Shown here one piece after another: positions 9,646-20,189 of a stretch of 60,000 nucleotides of DNA. The notes under the pieces are model-generated. The model searched no databases. It saw nothing but the letters and a program-made list of their open reading frames with translations, and was not told the DNA's origin. Position 1 is the first letter of the stretch. Each line of letters starts with the position of its first letter. A program made the position numbers and the translations under genes. Source of the DNA: Takakia lepidozioides (taxonomy: Eukaryota; Streptophyta; Takakiopsida; Takakiales; Takakiaceae); NCBI GenBank assembly GCA_030704615.1, contig CM060732.1:9674001-9734000 (forward strand), given 5' to 3'.

Positions 9646-10661
9646 TGTTAGAGGACTGTCGGGGACTTAGACACTTATACGGGATCTGTAGGGTACCCTT
9701 AATTTTTGCACAGACTGAGACCAACAGGAGCCTTAGGGGTGACAACATCGCACTGTAGAGGGGGGTTACACAGCCCGTCACAGTAGTCACAGCCGACACA
9801 GCCAACACAGCCTGTCCAGTCGTCACAGCCGACACAGCCAACACAGCCCGTTACAGTCATCACAGCCGACACAACCGACACAGCCCGTCACAGTCGTCAC
9901 AACCGACACAGCCATCACAGCCGACACAGCCACACAGCCAGTCACAGCCCGACACAGCCAAACATAGTCGCACAGCCAGTCACAGCCCGTCACAGTTTCA
10001 CACAGCCAGTCACAGCTTGACACAGCTGTCACGATCATAGGGAACGGAGAGCAGGACAGGGAACGACTGTGGGGAACAACACCTGCGAAGGGAACATGTT
10101 AGTTCACAGACGACGGTTAGTGAGGGAAACGGTTAGAACCACGGGTAGGAAGATAAAGGGAGAAGCGGGGAATTTGGAGGGGGATATCATTTGGGTGGAG
10201 GACTTCTTGGTCATGGAGGAGAGGGGATCGGGCAGAGATGAAGAACGGAAGTGAAGATAGAGAGATGATGAGTAGATGCTTGATATATGCAAGGCTGTAA
10301 TGATATTGTAGAGCAGATTAGAGACACAATGGCTTCGGCCTGATACCTGATAAATCATAATCGGATACTTTTACGATACAATCACACTGTGTAGAGAGAT
10401 CTGAGTGAAGCTGTGGAATGAATGGATGAGTTGATGGAATCCAATAGATTGATAAAGCAAATTGATACTTAATTATCAATGGTAAGATAGCTAACATGAA
10501 TGCCAAAAGGGAAACAAATAGGAAACACCCCCATGATACACTAGCTGTAGGTCATGACTGATTGTTCTGCGCGGGCTGAGTACTTAGAGATTTCCAACTC
10601 TTCTATCTTGGAGTTTCCGCCTCGAATAGCGAAGGGATGGGTGAGTAAAAGCCGCGTGACA
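9646..10661 (+). repeat. 3' LTR of copy A (about 1.0 kb)
   Basis: It starts TGTTAGAGGACTG and ends CCGCGTGACA. The inverted counterpart is 38216-39260. Both contain an internal CACAGCC tandem array, a downstream segment with GGGAACATGTTAGTTCACA, and an end segment with GGGATGGGTGAGTAAAAGCC. The bases after the end (GACAT) could be one target-site copy; the partner was lost with the 5' end. Confidence 0.75.
9765..10030 (+). repeat. CACAGCC tandem array inside the LTR
   Basis: Short units such as CACAGCCGA, CACAGCCAA and CACAGCCCGT follow each other for about 265 bp, with a 9-18 bp higher-order pattern. The array is in the U3-like part of the LTR. The frames through it (Cys/Gly/Asp/Val rich) are repeat artefacts. 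Confidence 0.85.
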
Positions 10662-11351
10662 GACATTCCACATTCGGGAAGAAGAAAGTGGCAATTATAT
10701 TACATTCATCTTCTTGCACCCTATTTTTTTTGTGAGGAATTATACACTTGGTGGTGCCGCACCGCCATGGCTCCAGGTGCATTTCGGTGCCGCAATACAT
10801 GAGAATGTGGTTTTTGGCCGTGAATGGCATGGGCATGTTTTTTTAAAATTTTGGTTATGTCTATAAATGGATCCGAGGAAAGCATACATTGTGTGAAGAT
10901 ACACGGGTATTGTGGCCTATTTCAGCGCCGTTATTGGTCTGTATACTGCATAGTGCTTCCTTGTTACTGCTCTTCATTCAATTTGTGGTGATTTCGCAGC
11001 CCATCCTGGCGTTTTCGTCCACCTTTATGAGAAGACTCCAATTTGCTACCAATACATTGTTAGTGTTCTGCAAATGTGATGCCTTTACAAGATTGCTAGT
11101 TTTGTGTCCCAGTGGGAAGGGTCCTACTGCACATTCCAGCATTTGCATACTGCACCTTGTGCAAACAGCAATCCATATGACAAAGGACACGTCCCAACAT
11201 ACTGGCAGTGAATTGCAAAAAACCTTAACAGAAGATTATCCAAGCATGTATATTCCCCATATGGCACAGGGAAGCTACTTGATTTCTGAATCAAAATGTA
11301 TGTGCCATGAGTGTCGGCGAGTCGAAACATATCTACTCTAGCATGCATGAC
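10662..11351. other. No gene recognised
   Basis: Between the LTR of copy A and the minus-strand ORF below I see no recognisable coding family. One word, TTCAGCGCCGTTATTGG at about 10921-10937, matches the core of the 64-bp satellite at 12.1-12.4 kb, so the two regions may share an origin. A 150-codon plus-strand frame (10889-11341) has no features I can support. Confidence 0.4.
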
Positions 11352-12006
11352 CTATGGTCCCCTCGCCCAAGAAGAAGGAACTCGAACTGGCCTCTCAAGG
11401 ACCTCCTGAGTGACCGGGTGCCAATATTTGAGCAAAATGTCAGCGGTTTTTGTCGCCCGGTTGAAACTAACGAGGATGTCGTGTTTATCGATAGCGCCCC
11501 CTTTGTAGAAGGACATTTTCATAGTGGGCCTTGTGTTCCCCTCCTCCTCATCCTCATAACTGAAGAGAATGTCCCCACTTTCCGAGCCAGTTTGTCCACG
11601 CGTGAAGTTTTCACCTATGCACTCATCATACGTCCACTCGCAACAATTCCAGCGATACAGCAACGCTGTGCGTGATCTGTTCGGCTCCCACTCAAGTGGA
11701 AAGTCTAGGTCCATGATGCTTAGGAACCACCTGCTCCCCAGCCGGGGTCCAGGAGAATCGTGCAATCCTGGAAGAAACTCCATTGCTCTCAGCTGACAAG
11801 TCAAGGATCGTCCCTGTAAACATCTAGGAAGACAATGATGTCGTCTGCTTTCGGGACAATGACTCCCGTCTGGCGTCGATAGATGTGATTCGGGCACGAC
11901 ATGGCCTCACGACACAACAAGAACTCAGAGCAGGGAGGAGATGGGCACAACAGAGAAGAGTGAAGAGCAAAATGAGAGCGAGGCCGGCGGAAGAGGGATA
12001 TATCAT
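11352..12006 (-). CDS. Hypothetical protein, possibly secreted and spliced
   Basis: Two minus-strand frames may belong together. The upper one starts at ATG 12004-12006 and begins with a hydrophobic stretch (AGLALILLFTLLCCAHLLPAL) that looks like a signal peptide. The lower one (open to 11352) has normal composition with MDLDFPLEWEP, CCEWTYDECIGENF, DILFSYEDEEEGN and DILLKYWHPVTQ. A potential acceptor (TTTACAG) lies near 11813, but I could not match a donor in phase, so the link is not proven. The family is not recognised. It could be a small extracellular protein or leftover repeat coding sequence. Confidence 0.25.
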
Positions 12007-12120
12007 TGCTGCACTGCCAATGTCGTATGCGGCAAAACTTCTATTTCCTCCGACATGTGTGCTTTTATTAGACAAATCCGCACCAGTTTCAGGAGAGTTT
12101 GCAAAACTCCCTCACCGTAA

Positions 12121-12420
12121 GGCGGGTATTTGCTCTCCAGAGCCCAATTTCGGCGCCGTTATTGGATGGATTGCGGAAGCTTCAGCCGAGAATTTTGTTT
12201 CCGGAGCCCAATTTCGGCGCCGTTATTGGTTGCACTCCCCAGCCTTCAGCTGGGTATTTGGTTTCCGGGGCCCAATTTTGGCGCCGTTATTGGCTGCACT
12301 CCGGAGGCTTCAGCCGGGTATTTGGTTGGCGGAGCCCAATTTCGGCACCGTTATTGGCTTCACTCCCGAGCCTTCAGCCGGCTATTTATTTTCCTGTGCC
12401 CAATTACGGCACCGTTATAC
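12121..12420. repeat. 64-bp tandem repeat, about 4.7 units
   Basis: The block containing GCCCAATTTCGGCGCCGTTATTGG starts at 12141, 12205, 12269, 12333 and 12397, exactly 64 bp apart. It is followed in each unit by a CTTCAGCCGGGTATTTGG-like half. A lone core recurs at about 12534-12550 (TTTCGGTGCCGTTATTG). Because 64 is not a multiple of three and no unit has a stop in any frame, all three plus frames stay open. This is not evidence of coding. Confidence 0.92.
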
Positions 12421-14055
12421 CCAACCATCCTGCACTTGTGCAACAGTACTCTCCACGGTTATAGGTCGCCATTGCGTTTTAGGAGTCTGCAAACCCGGAT
12501 CCTAATTCCGCTTGCGTCTCTTCCTCTGGGATAATTTCGGTGCCGTTATTGCCCAGAATTCAGTTTTTCTATGACCTGGCTTGGCAGTCCATGAGCCTGG
12601 GCTCCAAGTCATGAGCGGACACTGGTACTTATGAGCGCGGAAATCTTTGAAAACCTTATCTTCTTATACTACTTTCGATTATTTTATAGTTTTGGGTCCG
12701 AAAAAAATCTGCCGAAATTCGAAGTGTGTTACTTTGCGGCTCATGGGTGAGCCATGCCCGCTCATGACCTCATGGAATAGCAACCCCCTGAGTCTTGGCC
12801 CACCCACCACGGTCCCCTTGGATCGTGATGAGTCCCAAGACTCCCACGACTCCCACCACAAGGTCTCCGGCCCCATGGTGAGTCCTATGCCACCCCCACT
12901 AAGTCCCACTAAGCTACCACCACCCCTTGTGGAGCCACCCCCACCGCAACCCAGTGTGCGGGGCTCCACCTAGTGAGTGCCTCCGCCTCCTCGAGTGCTT
13001 TGGGCACTCGAGGTTGCTTCAGCCCCCCGTACCTATTGCTGCCACCGCCCCCACCATAGGGGCAGCCCCTCTGCGACCCGACTTCCTGCCCTCGAGGCAA
13101 AGGGCCGCGACACACACCCCTACCAACAGGGAGTCGATGTCCTCATCGACTTGTCCATTTTGTAGAAACGAACATCCAAGTTGCGGCGTCCCACATCAAG
13201 GAGTTCGTTTCCGCACCATGGCGTCCCATGGCTAAGAACCAAACCCCCACTTGACTCTTCTCTCCACTAGCTAGTTCAGCCGACTTCCTCCAAGTCCCGG
13301 CCAAGGGTGGAGCCTCTCAAGCTCCTCCCAGTGCACTCTTCTTGACCCACTTCAGGGCCAAGGATCGATCCTCCCCGAGGATCAAATCGCCTTACTGCAA
13401 CAACATTTGCTTGCGACCGCTCGTGATGTCACTTTTGGCATCACCTTGAGCAAGGGTTCGCCTTGAACCCTTTTTGACTAGGAAGATAACCTTGAACCAA
13501 CCGTGCGCCTCAATCACTACAATTGGGTCCGCTTTGGAATGCTGGCCTGAGGTACAAGAACACGCCGAAGCCGCACTACGACTTCGTCCCGAGGCTACAC
13601 GATTATAGTACGTGAACGGAAGCACGTAGCTTCCGCATTAGCCCGCACTACAAGGCAACCCCCTCGGTAGCGCAATTATAGTACGCGCACGCGCTAGGTG
13701 CACACTAGCACGTGAACTCCCAATGAAGGTGCAAGTTTCCTTGCCCCTTGGGTGGGAGTCACCCGATTTCGGCACTACACAAACACACGATTAATCCAAT
13801 TTACCTCTCCCACTTTGTAAGCTTAGCATGCATTCTACACACTAGCCAACCATACCATGCATCACCATTCCAAACAAAATAGGAAGCACAACATTTGGAA
13901 ACCATTTCTTTTATAACAAAATTTCTACAATACAAGTTTTTGCAATTGGATTCCTGAGCTAGCTAAGCCGGGCTAAGCATACAAAAAGGGAAAATTCCCG
14001 TTGCGGAGTGTTTTGTGTTATTATAATAGAACTCTGCCGCATCCAAGTGCTCCAC
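12421..14055. other. GC-rich stretch without a supported gene
   Basis: 12640-13260 is Pro/Ser-rich in translation with CCACCACC runs and no domain. 13380-13760 contains repeated short words such as ATTATAGTACG and GCACGTGAAC. It lies where the 3' part of the gypsy fragment (integrase C-terminus, 3' LTR) would be expected, so part may be decayed retrotransposon, but I could not find LTR ends. Confidence 0.4.
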
Positions 14056-15205
14056 CTAGTCTGATTGGTCTGCTGACACATAATTCTGCAAGATCTGCTT
14101 CACCATGGAATTCACCCTTTCCGTTTGGCCGTCTGTCGTAGGTCGGAAGGCGGTGCTCATCTTGAGCCTCGTCCCCATTTTCTTCCAAAGTGCCCTCCAA
14201 AATTTACTTGTAAACTTTGGATCGCGGTCCGAGACAATATCCTTCGGGAGTCCATGATGCTTGAAGACGTAGGCGAAGTAAAGTCGTCCCGTCTCCTGCG
14301 CCGTTGCCGTCTCCTTGGTGGGGATGAAATGGCCCATTTTACTGAACCTATCCACCACCACCATGATTGCATCAAATCCTTTTGTCAGCGGCATAGCAGT
14401 CATGAAAATACATCGAGACACTTTCCCAAGACCCCTCTGGAATCGGCAAGAGTTGTAACAGCCCCGCTTGCTTTTTGTACTCGCTCCGATTTTGTTGGCA
14501 TGTGGTGCATGTCTTGACATACTCCTCGGCCTCCTCCCTCAGTTTGGGCCAGAAATACTCTTTCTTCAAGAGTGCGGTGGTGCGCTTGGCTCTGCCGTGG
14601 CCCGCAAGCGGCCATCGTGGCATTCTCTCAAGAGACTATCTCTGATCCCTCCCTTCGGCACGTAGAGGCACTTTTGCTTATACTGGAGTAGTCCATTTTG
14701 CAAGTGGAACTGCGATTTAACTCCCATCCTCAAGTCCCGCATCACAGACTTTGTCATCTCATCCTTCTGGTAAGCCTTCCGGATCTTCCTTTGGAGCGTT
14801 GTCTCGCCTCTGTACACGAACATGAGCTGTTGCTTTCTACTTAAAGCATCAGCCACCACATTGTCTTGTCCCGGTTTGTACTGGATATCCACGTCGAACA
14901 GTGCCAAAGTGTCTTGCCACCTAAGTTGTTTTGGGGACAACTTAGGCTGTGTGGCAAAATACTTCACCGTGACATTGTCTGTGAACACCTTCACCGGGTT
15001 GGAACCAACATAGTGGCACCAAAGCTCAAGGCAATGCACCACCACCTTTAATTCTTTCTCGTGCGTAGGCCACCTTCGGTCCACTTCATTTAGTTTCTTA
15101 CTTTCGTAAGCCACTGGACATCTATCCTGCATGAGCACACCCCCAATTGCGAAGTCCGACGCATCCGTATGAATCTCAAATGGACGGTCGAACTCCGGAA
15201 TTTGC
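14056..15205 (-). mobile_element. Second Ty3/gypsy fragment (chromovirus-like RNase H and integrase)
   Basis: From high to low coordinates: RNase H with IHTDASDFAIGGVLMQ, LSPKQLRWQDTLALFD and YKPGQDNVVADALSRK; then the integrase zinc-binding H2C2 region with YVKTCTTCQQNR; then the integrase core with FDAIMVVVDRFSKMGHFIP, SDRDPKFTS and TDGQTERVN. The first catalytic Asp of the core (family MDF) reads MYF here, and the frame shifts nearby (about 14400-14480), so it is inactive. RT and upstream parts are missing above 15205, and the integrase C-terminus and LTR are missing below 14056. It is clearly distinct in sequence from the gypsy fragment at 3-6 kb. Confidence 0.85.
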
Positions 15206-15623
15206 TAGAGCATTCATAGTCTATGCCGTAGCTACTTAGTCATACATCTCGTTCGCTATTATCACTTTTAGGAACATGCACTCTAGAGGCTTTGAATTCA
15301 GGTACTAGTATTACATTAAGGCTATTTATATATGTCGTGTGTTCATGGGGATGTAGACGACACTCTTTGGACTGCAGGCTTAAGCATCGTAGCATAGTGA
15401 AAGATGTTCCTAGGAATCATTCATTCGCAATGTTGCTCTGGGGGAACCTGTCCTATAAGAGATTTGTCTGGTGCTCCACTTCAATAGGCATCCTGCAAAA
15501 GATTGGTGCTGATGGGATTAAACTTCCCTGATGTCATCTTCTAGTCTACATAGTCGAATTTTTGCAGATTATGTATATGAGATGACGAAGGATAGTGGGG
15601 ACTTTGGGATCGGTGGGATGCAG
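15206..15623. other. Spacer between gypsy fragment and SOD relic
   Basis: I looked here for the missing 5' exons of the SOD gene (beta strands 1-4 and GFHxH) and found none. A frame at 15292-15531 has no similarity I recognise. The acceptor TGGGATGCAG immediately before 15624 is the border of the first visible SOD exon. Confidence 0.5.
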
Positions 15624-17460
15624 CATCAGTTTGGGGACACAACTAATGGCTGTATTTTTACTGGTATGAAACCTCTGCTCTGTGTGTTTACATGACCTTG
15701 CGTCGACAATTCATTGAATGATGCTCCAGAGGTGTGATATCTTGTGGGCCCTGAGGCCTTTGTTTGTTCTACCCTGCCCCATGAGCCCAGCTTGTGGCCC
15801 TTTGTGGACATTATAAAGTTTCTTTCTTTCTTCTCTCATGCACACACCCTCAGAGTCTCATTGATGAATGATATATAGGATTGGAGGCTAGTCCCATATT
15901 CCACATCTCTCACTGCTGCCTTTTTGTACAGTATTGGCTTAGAGCTCACACTCCAGATATTCATGGTTATGTGGTCGACAGGCCCACATTAAATTTTAAC
16001 CCCAATGGAGCAACCCATGGTGCCCCAGAGGATGAGGTCCGACATGCAGGAGACCTGGGAAACATTCTGGCTGGACCTGATGGTATTCGAATAACCCTTC
16101 CCCATTATACATTTACGATTGCATGAGCCCTTTTTCCATCACCGCCCGGTTTAGTTTGTTGCACCTTGCTTGCTCCAGAAAGGCCTCAGTAGTGCATGTG
16201 TGACGATATGATTCAGTGAGTTGCATTGGCACGCATCTGTGCATCTGACTTGGATGTGCTTTGACCAGATGCCACCTTCTGTCTCTTCTCTCTCTCTTTC
16301 GCCTCTCTCAGGTGTTGCAGAGGTCACTATCACTGATAACCAGGTGAGGACTGACAGCCTGATACACTCACGTCCTTATGAGTTGCAAGGTACAGTGTTT
16401 TGTGAGTAGCATGCTTGGTGTGGAATTGAGGTAAACCTAGCTCGTCTGTTGCTGATTTACTTCCGTGAGGTCTACAATGAAACTTGACATCTTGGCTAGT
16501 AACCTAGCTTTCAGGGGTGTTCATAGTACGTACTGAAAATCTTATAACATGTTGATACTGTGCAGATTCCTTTGTCAGGTCCTGATTCTGTGGTTGGTAG
16601 GGCACTTGTAATCCATGAACTTGAGGACGACCTTGGCAAAGGTGAGAAAAATTAAGAACCTTACTTTATAGCATCAAACAGAAAGCTTGACATGAACACA
16701 GAGCAAGGGAATTTGCTACAATCGTACTGTCAAGAAACTACTGCTAGTGTGATTTTGCACATTTACTGCATGTTGTTGTTTGCTCTCGGACTAGGGACAT
16801 AGGGCTTTTGGTTATATTTTGTTGACACCAGGCCCTGCACAGGTAAAGATAGTATGACATTCACATGGTAGGTGATGTTAATAGTGAATGCCAAAGTATG
16901 GTTTGGGGATCTTGGCAGCTATGTTAATTGGCCAATTCGGGTCTATGAAACAAGGGAATTACGATTGCTTACTCGTTTGCCACTCACTATATTCCAGCAA
17001 AACGAAGGTGACTGACTGAGTAATGTCCTTGTTGGAGGGTTGCAGGTGGACACGAGCTCAGCCTTTCTACCGGCAATGCAGGAGGCAGGCTTGCTTGTGG
17101 TGAGGACTCTCCCTCCATCTTTCGTGCACTGTGAAACATGTTGTTTGACCCTTGTTTGACTATATTGTCACCTGAAGACCATTAATTTGTGAAGATATGC
17201 CTGTATTCAGACAACATCAAAACCAAATATGATGATACTCTAAACTGATCAGTGCATGCAATACTGGCCAACACCATCTTCATGGTAGTTCATACCCTAC
17301 AATATTGTAGACAAGTTCAATACTGTATATTCTACTGCGCCGCACACTAGATGCAATTGCATGTCCCTACTCTTGTACTCAATGTTGAACATTGCCAATA
17401 TGAAAGAAAGCCTGAATGTGTGGTGTATGTGTAGGTGTTGTTGGACTGACACCTAATTGA
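15624..17460 (+). pseudogene. CSD2: Chloroplast-type Cu/Zn superoxide dismutase, 5'-truncated and frameshifted
   Basis: Six exons are readable: 15624-15663 (HQFGDTTNGCIFTG), 15982-16082 ([20 protein letters not shown]), 16312-16343 (GVAEVTITDNQ), 16566-16641 ([20 protein letters not shown]), 17046-17099 (GGHELSLSTGNAGGRLACG) and 17435-17460 (VVGLTPN, stop). Borders are GT..AG and phases match the plant CSD intron pattern. The enzyme dismutates superoxide; visible ligands include the His/Asp set of the Zn loop and the Cu-binding His of [26 protein letters not shown] and GLTP favour the plastid isoform. Exons for the transit peptide and the first strands, including the first Cu-binding His, are absent. 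Exon 2 has a five-base insertion just after GPH (about 15990) giving an immediate TAA. It is therefore very probably a pseudogene. Confidence 0.88.
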
Positions 17461-19146
17461 GGGAGGACATTTGTAGACTAGAGCAACCCATCTTCTTATT
17501 GACGTGGAGTCTAGATGGAGGAAAGATTACCAACAGCTGAAAGGCTACTCATCCAGTGTAATATTCTTTTATAGTTGTATCTCTACATGTCACCCCTACA
17601 GTCTAGCATAAAATTGTCCGGCTGATTTGCAACATTATAAGAGAAGCCATCGATGGGCTTCTCTTCTTGGCCTGTTGGAAGTGGAGATCTCTATGCTTAT
17701 GGGAGTTAATATCATTCATCCCTGCATAACTTCTCAATTGATGTCATGTAAGAGGTGGACTGCTCTCAAGTTTTCACTTCAGTATGGTTCCTTCCAAATT
17801 AGTTGGTGGCAGAGTCATCATATCTCAGGCCATAAACCTCATTACCCAGCCTCCAATGACTACTGTAGTGACCAATGTACACCCGCGGTAAACCACCCAC
17901 TTTACTAAGAATCAGTGAAAAAGTGCAAACAAAATCAGGATGGTGGTTTCGTTGCAGCTCAGATGCTTATAGACATCACCAATCCTTTTCCAATTTGCCT
18001 CATTCTGTTTCCAGCAACACAAGGAAGCGGTGGCCCACAAGTTTAGGTTTTCTCAACATGTAAAGACGCAAATGCCAAAACTTTGTGTGCAATGGCAAGT
18101 TAACTTCCGTGTATGCGGACAATGGTTAGGCCTACTGCAGTTACCTATCCACATAATTAGGTCAAATGGTTGGGAGTATAGAGTTCATAAATTGCGAAAT
18201 TACAAATTGGAAATTAAGTACTAGAGAGGGTCCAATGTCAGCGGAACTGGTTTCTTATAGTGCTGTGTATCCAAGTTCATGAAGAAATTTGCATTTCGAA
18301 TGATTTCCCGAGTGATGAACTGCACTCTCAGTTCACTTGATTTGATTTCAAAAGCTCTGTATTGCAACTTATTCTCTATACATACCCCCAAGAGCCTGAA
18401 TAGAAACTAGCACTCAATGTCAGAGTTAAAGAAATGTCCATCTACAGGATCTGGATCACATCAGTCAATTTATCACTATTACTTGTGGACAAGAACACCA
18501 GTGATTACTGTGGTTACTGAAAACTCTTAGGCCTACATCAAAGTACCCACCTTGAAATGCTCCTAGGCTGAATATATGTCATGACCAGAGATGTGAAGGG
18601 CGGACAGTTGGAATAGCTGCCATTATGTAAGATTACCTTTTGTGAAGGCTAACCAAAACTAATCACTCCACGTCATGAATTCACAATGCAATGTATAGCT
18701 AAAGAAAATAAAAAGAAACTATGTTGATCTCTTTCTCTCTCCTAGGCAGGGTCACGTGAAGTCTCTACGTCCAAAGAAGATTCGGCAAGCTGAACTGACG
18801 GCGCTTAAACCAGTGCAGGTCCCCAGTCTGAAATTAAGATGTGACAACAGTCCAAACAGGCAGATTTTGGTTGCCTCCAATGCGAAATAATTTGTGTAAT
18901 TGGCATTCAAACTTTTGAAAGAAATCTTTGAATGCAAAAGAAATCAAGAAAGAACTTCACTAGGCTGCAAAGCCGTTCACAAGGTCGTTCACTACGGCCT
19001 GTAGCTCGCTCACCTGTGCACCAATGCCAAAGTGCCACGTAGGCGAGAGTCGGGGCCTGGTGCACTACGGCACCTAGTTCGTCCCTAGGTACCGGCCTCG
19101 CCCTAGTGACTCACTAGGAGCCATAATGCGCCCTAGGGGACGCGTA
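17461..19146. other. Intergenic, nothing recognised
   Basis: AT-rich sequence with short frames only. 17627-18224 contains three overlapping small frames with no recognised similarity. 18960-19140 is CpG-rich with several CCTAG(G/T) words (CCCTAGTGACTCACTAGG, CCCTAGGGG), which lead into the inverted repeat that follows. Confidence 0.4.
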
Positions 19147-19314
19147 GGAATTTTGGGGGCAGATTAGGCGAGGCTTGTGATTGGCTGCAGGCCATAATGA
19201 GCCACTAAAAGTCAAACAGCCGATTAGGAATGTAGAATGCGCTAGCGCCGTTGAGCGACAATCTTCTGCTTCCTAATTTGCCTCAAAAAAAGGCATAATC
19301 TGCCCCCAAATTCC
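19147..19314. mobile_element. MITE-like inverted-repeat element
   Basis: GGAATTTTGGGGGCAGATTAGGC (19147-19169) is repeated inverted at 19292-19314 as GGCATAATCTGCCCCCAAATTCC. That is 23-base arms with two mismatches enclosing about 120 bp. There is no coding capacity. Size and terminal inverted repeats fit a miniature inverted-repeat element. I see no clear target-site duplication, so a plain palindrome remains possible. Confidence 0.5.
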
Positions 19315-20189
19315 TGTACGACGTCTAGGTATCTGGTCCTTGTAAATGTGCATTCTGTAAAAGTGGGGCGACCAAGACTGACAAGCTCGTTTCTCGGAAC
19401 TTATAATTCCACAATCCCCCCTAGCCAGGAGATCACCAGATCATGCATATCTAAATGTCTGTACTGAGCAAGTTGAAGTAAAATGGAATGGTAAGCCATA
19501 TCAGCTACGTCTGCCTGCAGATTAATGGGACCAGCACTTGATAACGATGCAGAAGATTATCGTCTGCCCAGTTCCCAATACCGTCTCGCTCCTGGTCTTT
19601 CTCATAGTGCCACAAGTACCTCAAAATCTCAGAACTGCCTGCAGAGCTAGCAAACCAACATATGCTGACCTCGTAACATATGCAGTGGAACCAACAACCA
19701 CCTCTCGAACCCTTTGGCTGCGAGAACATTAAAGTCTGCCCCCTGCTTGTACGTAGATGTCATGTGGTAAAAGCATCAAGTTTTCCGTTCCCGTTTTCCA
19801 ATACAGCTGCAACACTACACTCTGGTTCAAAAGCAGATTTGAGAGCCCCAAGTATGCTGTCAGAAGACTGCATCAAATGCGCTGGGACCTTCCGTGGCTG
19901 AACACACGCAGACCATACATGTGCATGATGGATAGGGTTAGTGACAATCACTAGAGTACTAAAGCAGAATTTTACCTGTACTACTCACTGGTGACCCACA
20001 GTACAGAGATATCATATGCGAGTGTAGTGCTTCTCACCTACATTCTGTTTACTGTCTTGCCCAAAATGATTGAGGGTTGAATTCTGAGCCGGAACCTTGT
20101 ACAATGTCCAGATTATGCACCTCGAAACATTTATGTAAACGAAGTTTACCACGTCTGTGCTACTAGCCTAAAACCTTCAAACGTGACTA
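19315..20189. other. 3' flank of the bHLH gene, nothing else recognised
   Basis: Short frames on both strands (for example 19505-19729 and 19760-19951 on the minus strand) are separated by stops and have no recognisable family. Part of this stretch should be 3' UTR of the bHLH gene. No clear terminator-type signal was picked out. Confidence 0.35.

Larger units (their letters stand above)
5984..10661 (+). mobile_element. Pol-less LTR element, copy A: 5' truncated, intact 3' LTR
   Basis: A second copy in opposite orientation lies at 38216-43656, and aligning the two defines this element. Copy A starts abruptly at about 5984-5986, contains a very long ORF, then a polypurine tract (9629-9645) and a 3' LTR (9646-10661). 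The LTR starts TGTTAG and ends GTGACA, and similarity to copy B stops exactly there. No protease, RT, RNase H or integrase is seen between ORF and LTR, nor in the 5' part visible in copy B. This places it among large non-autonomous LTR elements. The 5' LTR and leader were lost where it meets the gypsy fragment. Confidence 0.8.

Noticed and set aside
9578-10038. Cys/Gly/Asp-rich minus-strand frames, and their counterparts at 38797-39239.
   Set aside because: Products of the CACAGCC/GGCTGTG tandem arrays inside the LTRs.
12099-12534. Three overlapping plus-strand frames of 120-200 codons with repeated NFGAVIG/QFRRRYW/ISAPLL motifs.
   Set aside because: They are the same 64-bp unit read in three rotating frames.
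18960-19140. CpG-rich patch considered as a promoter island.
   Set aside because: No gene start or TATA box nearby in either direction; it adjoins the MITE-like repeat and contains its own short palindromes.
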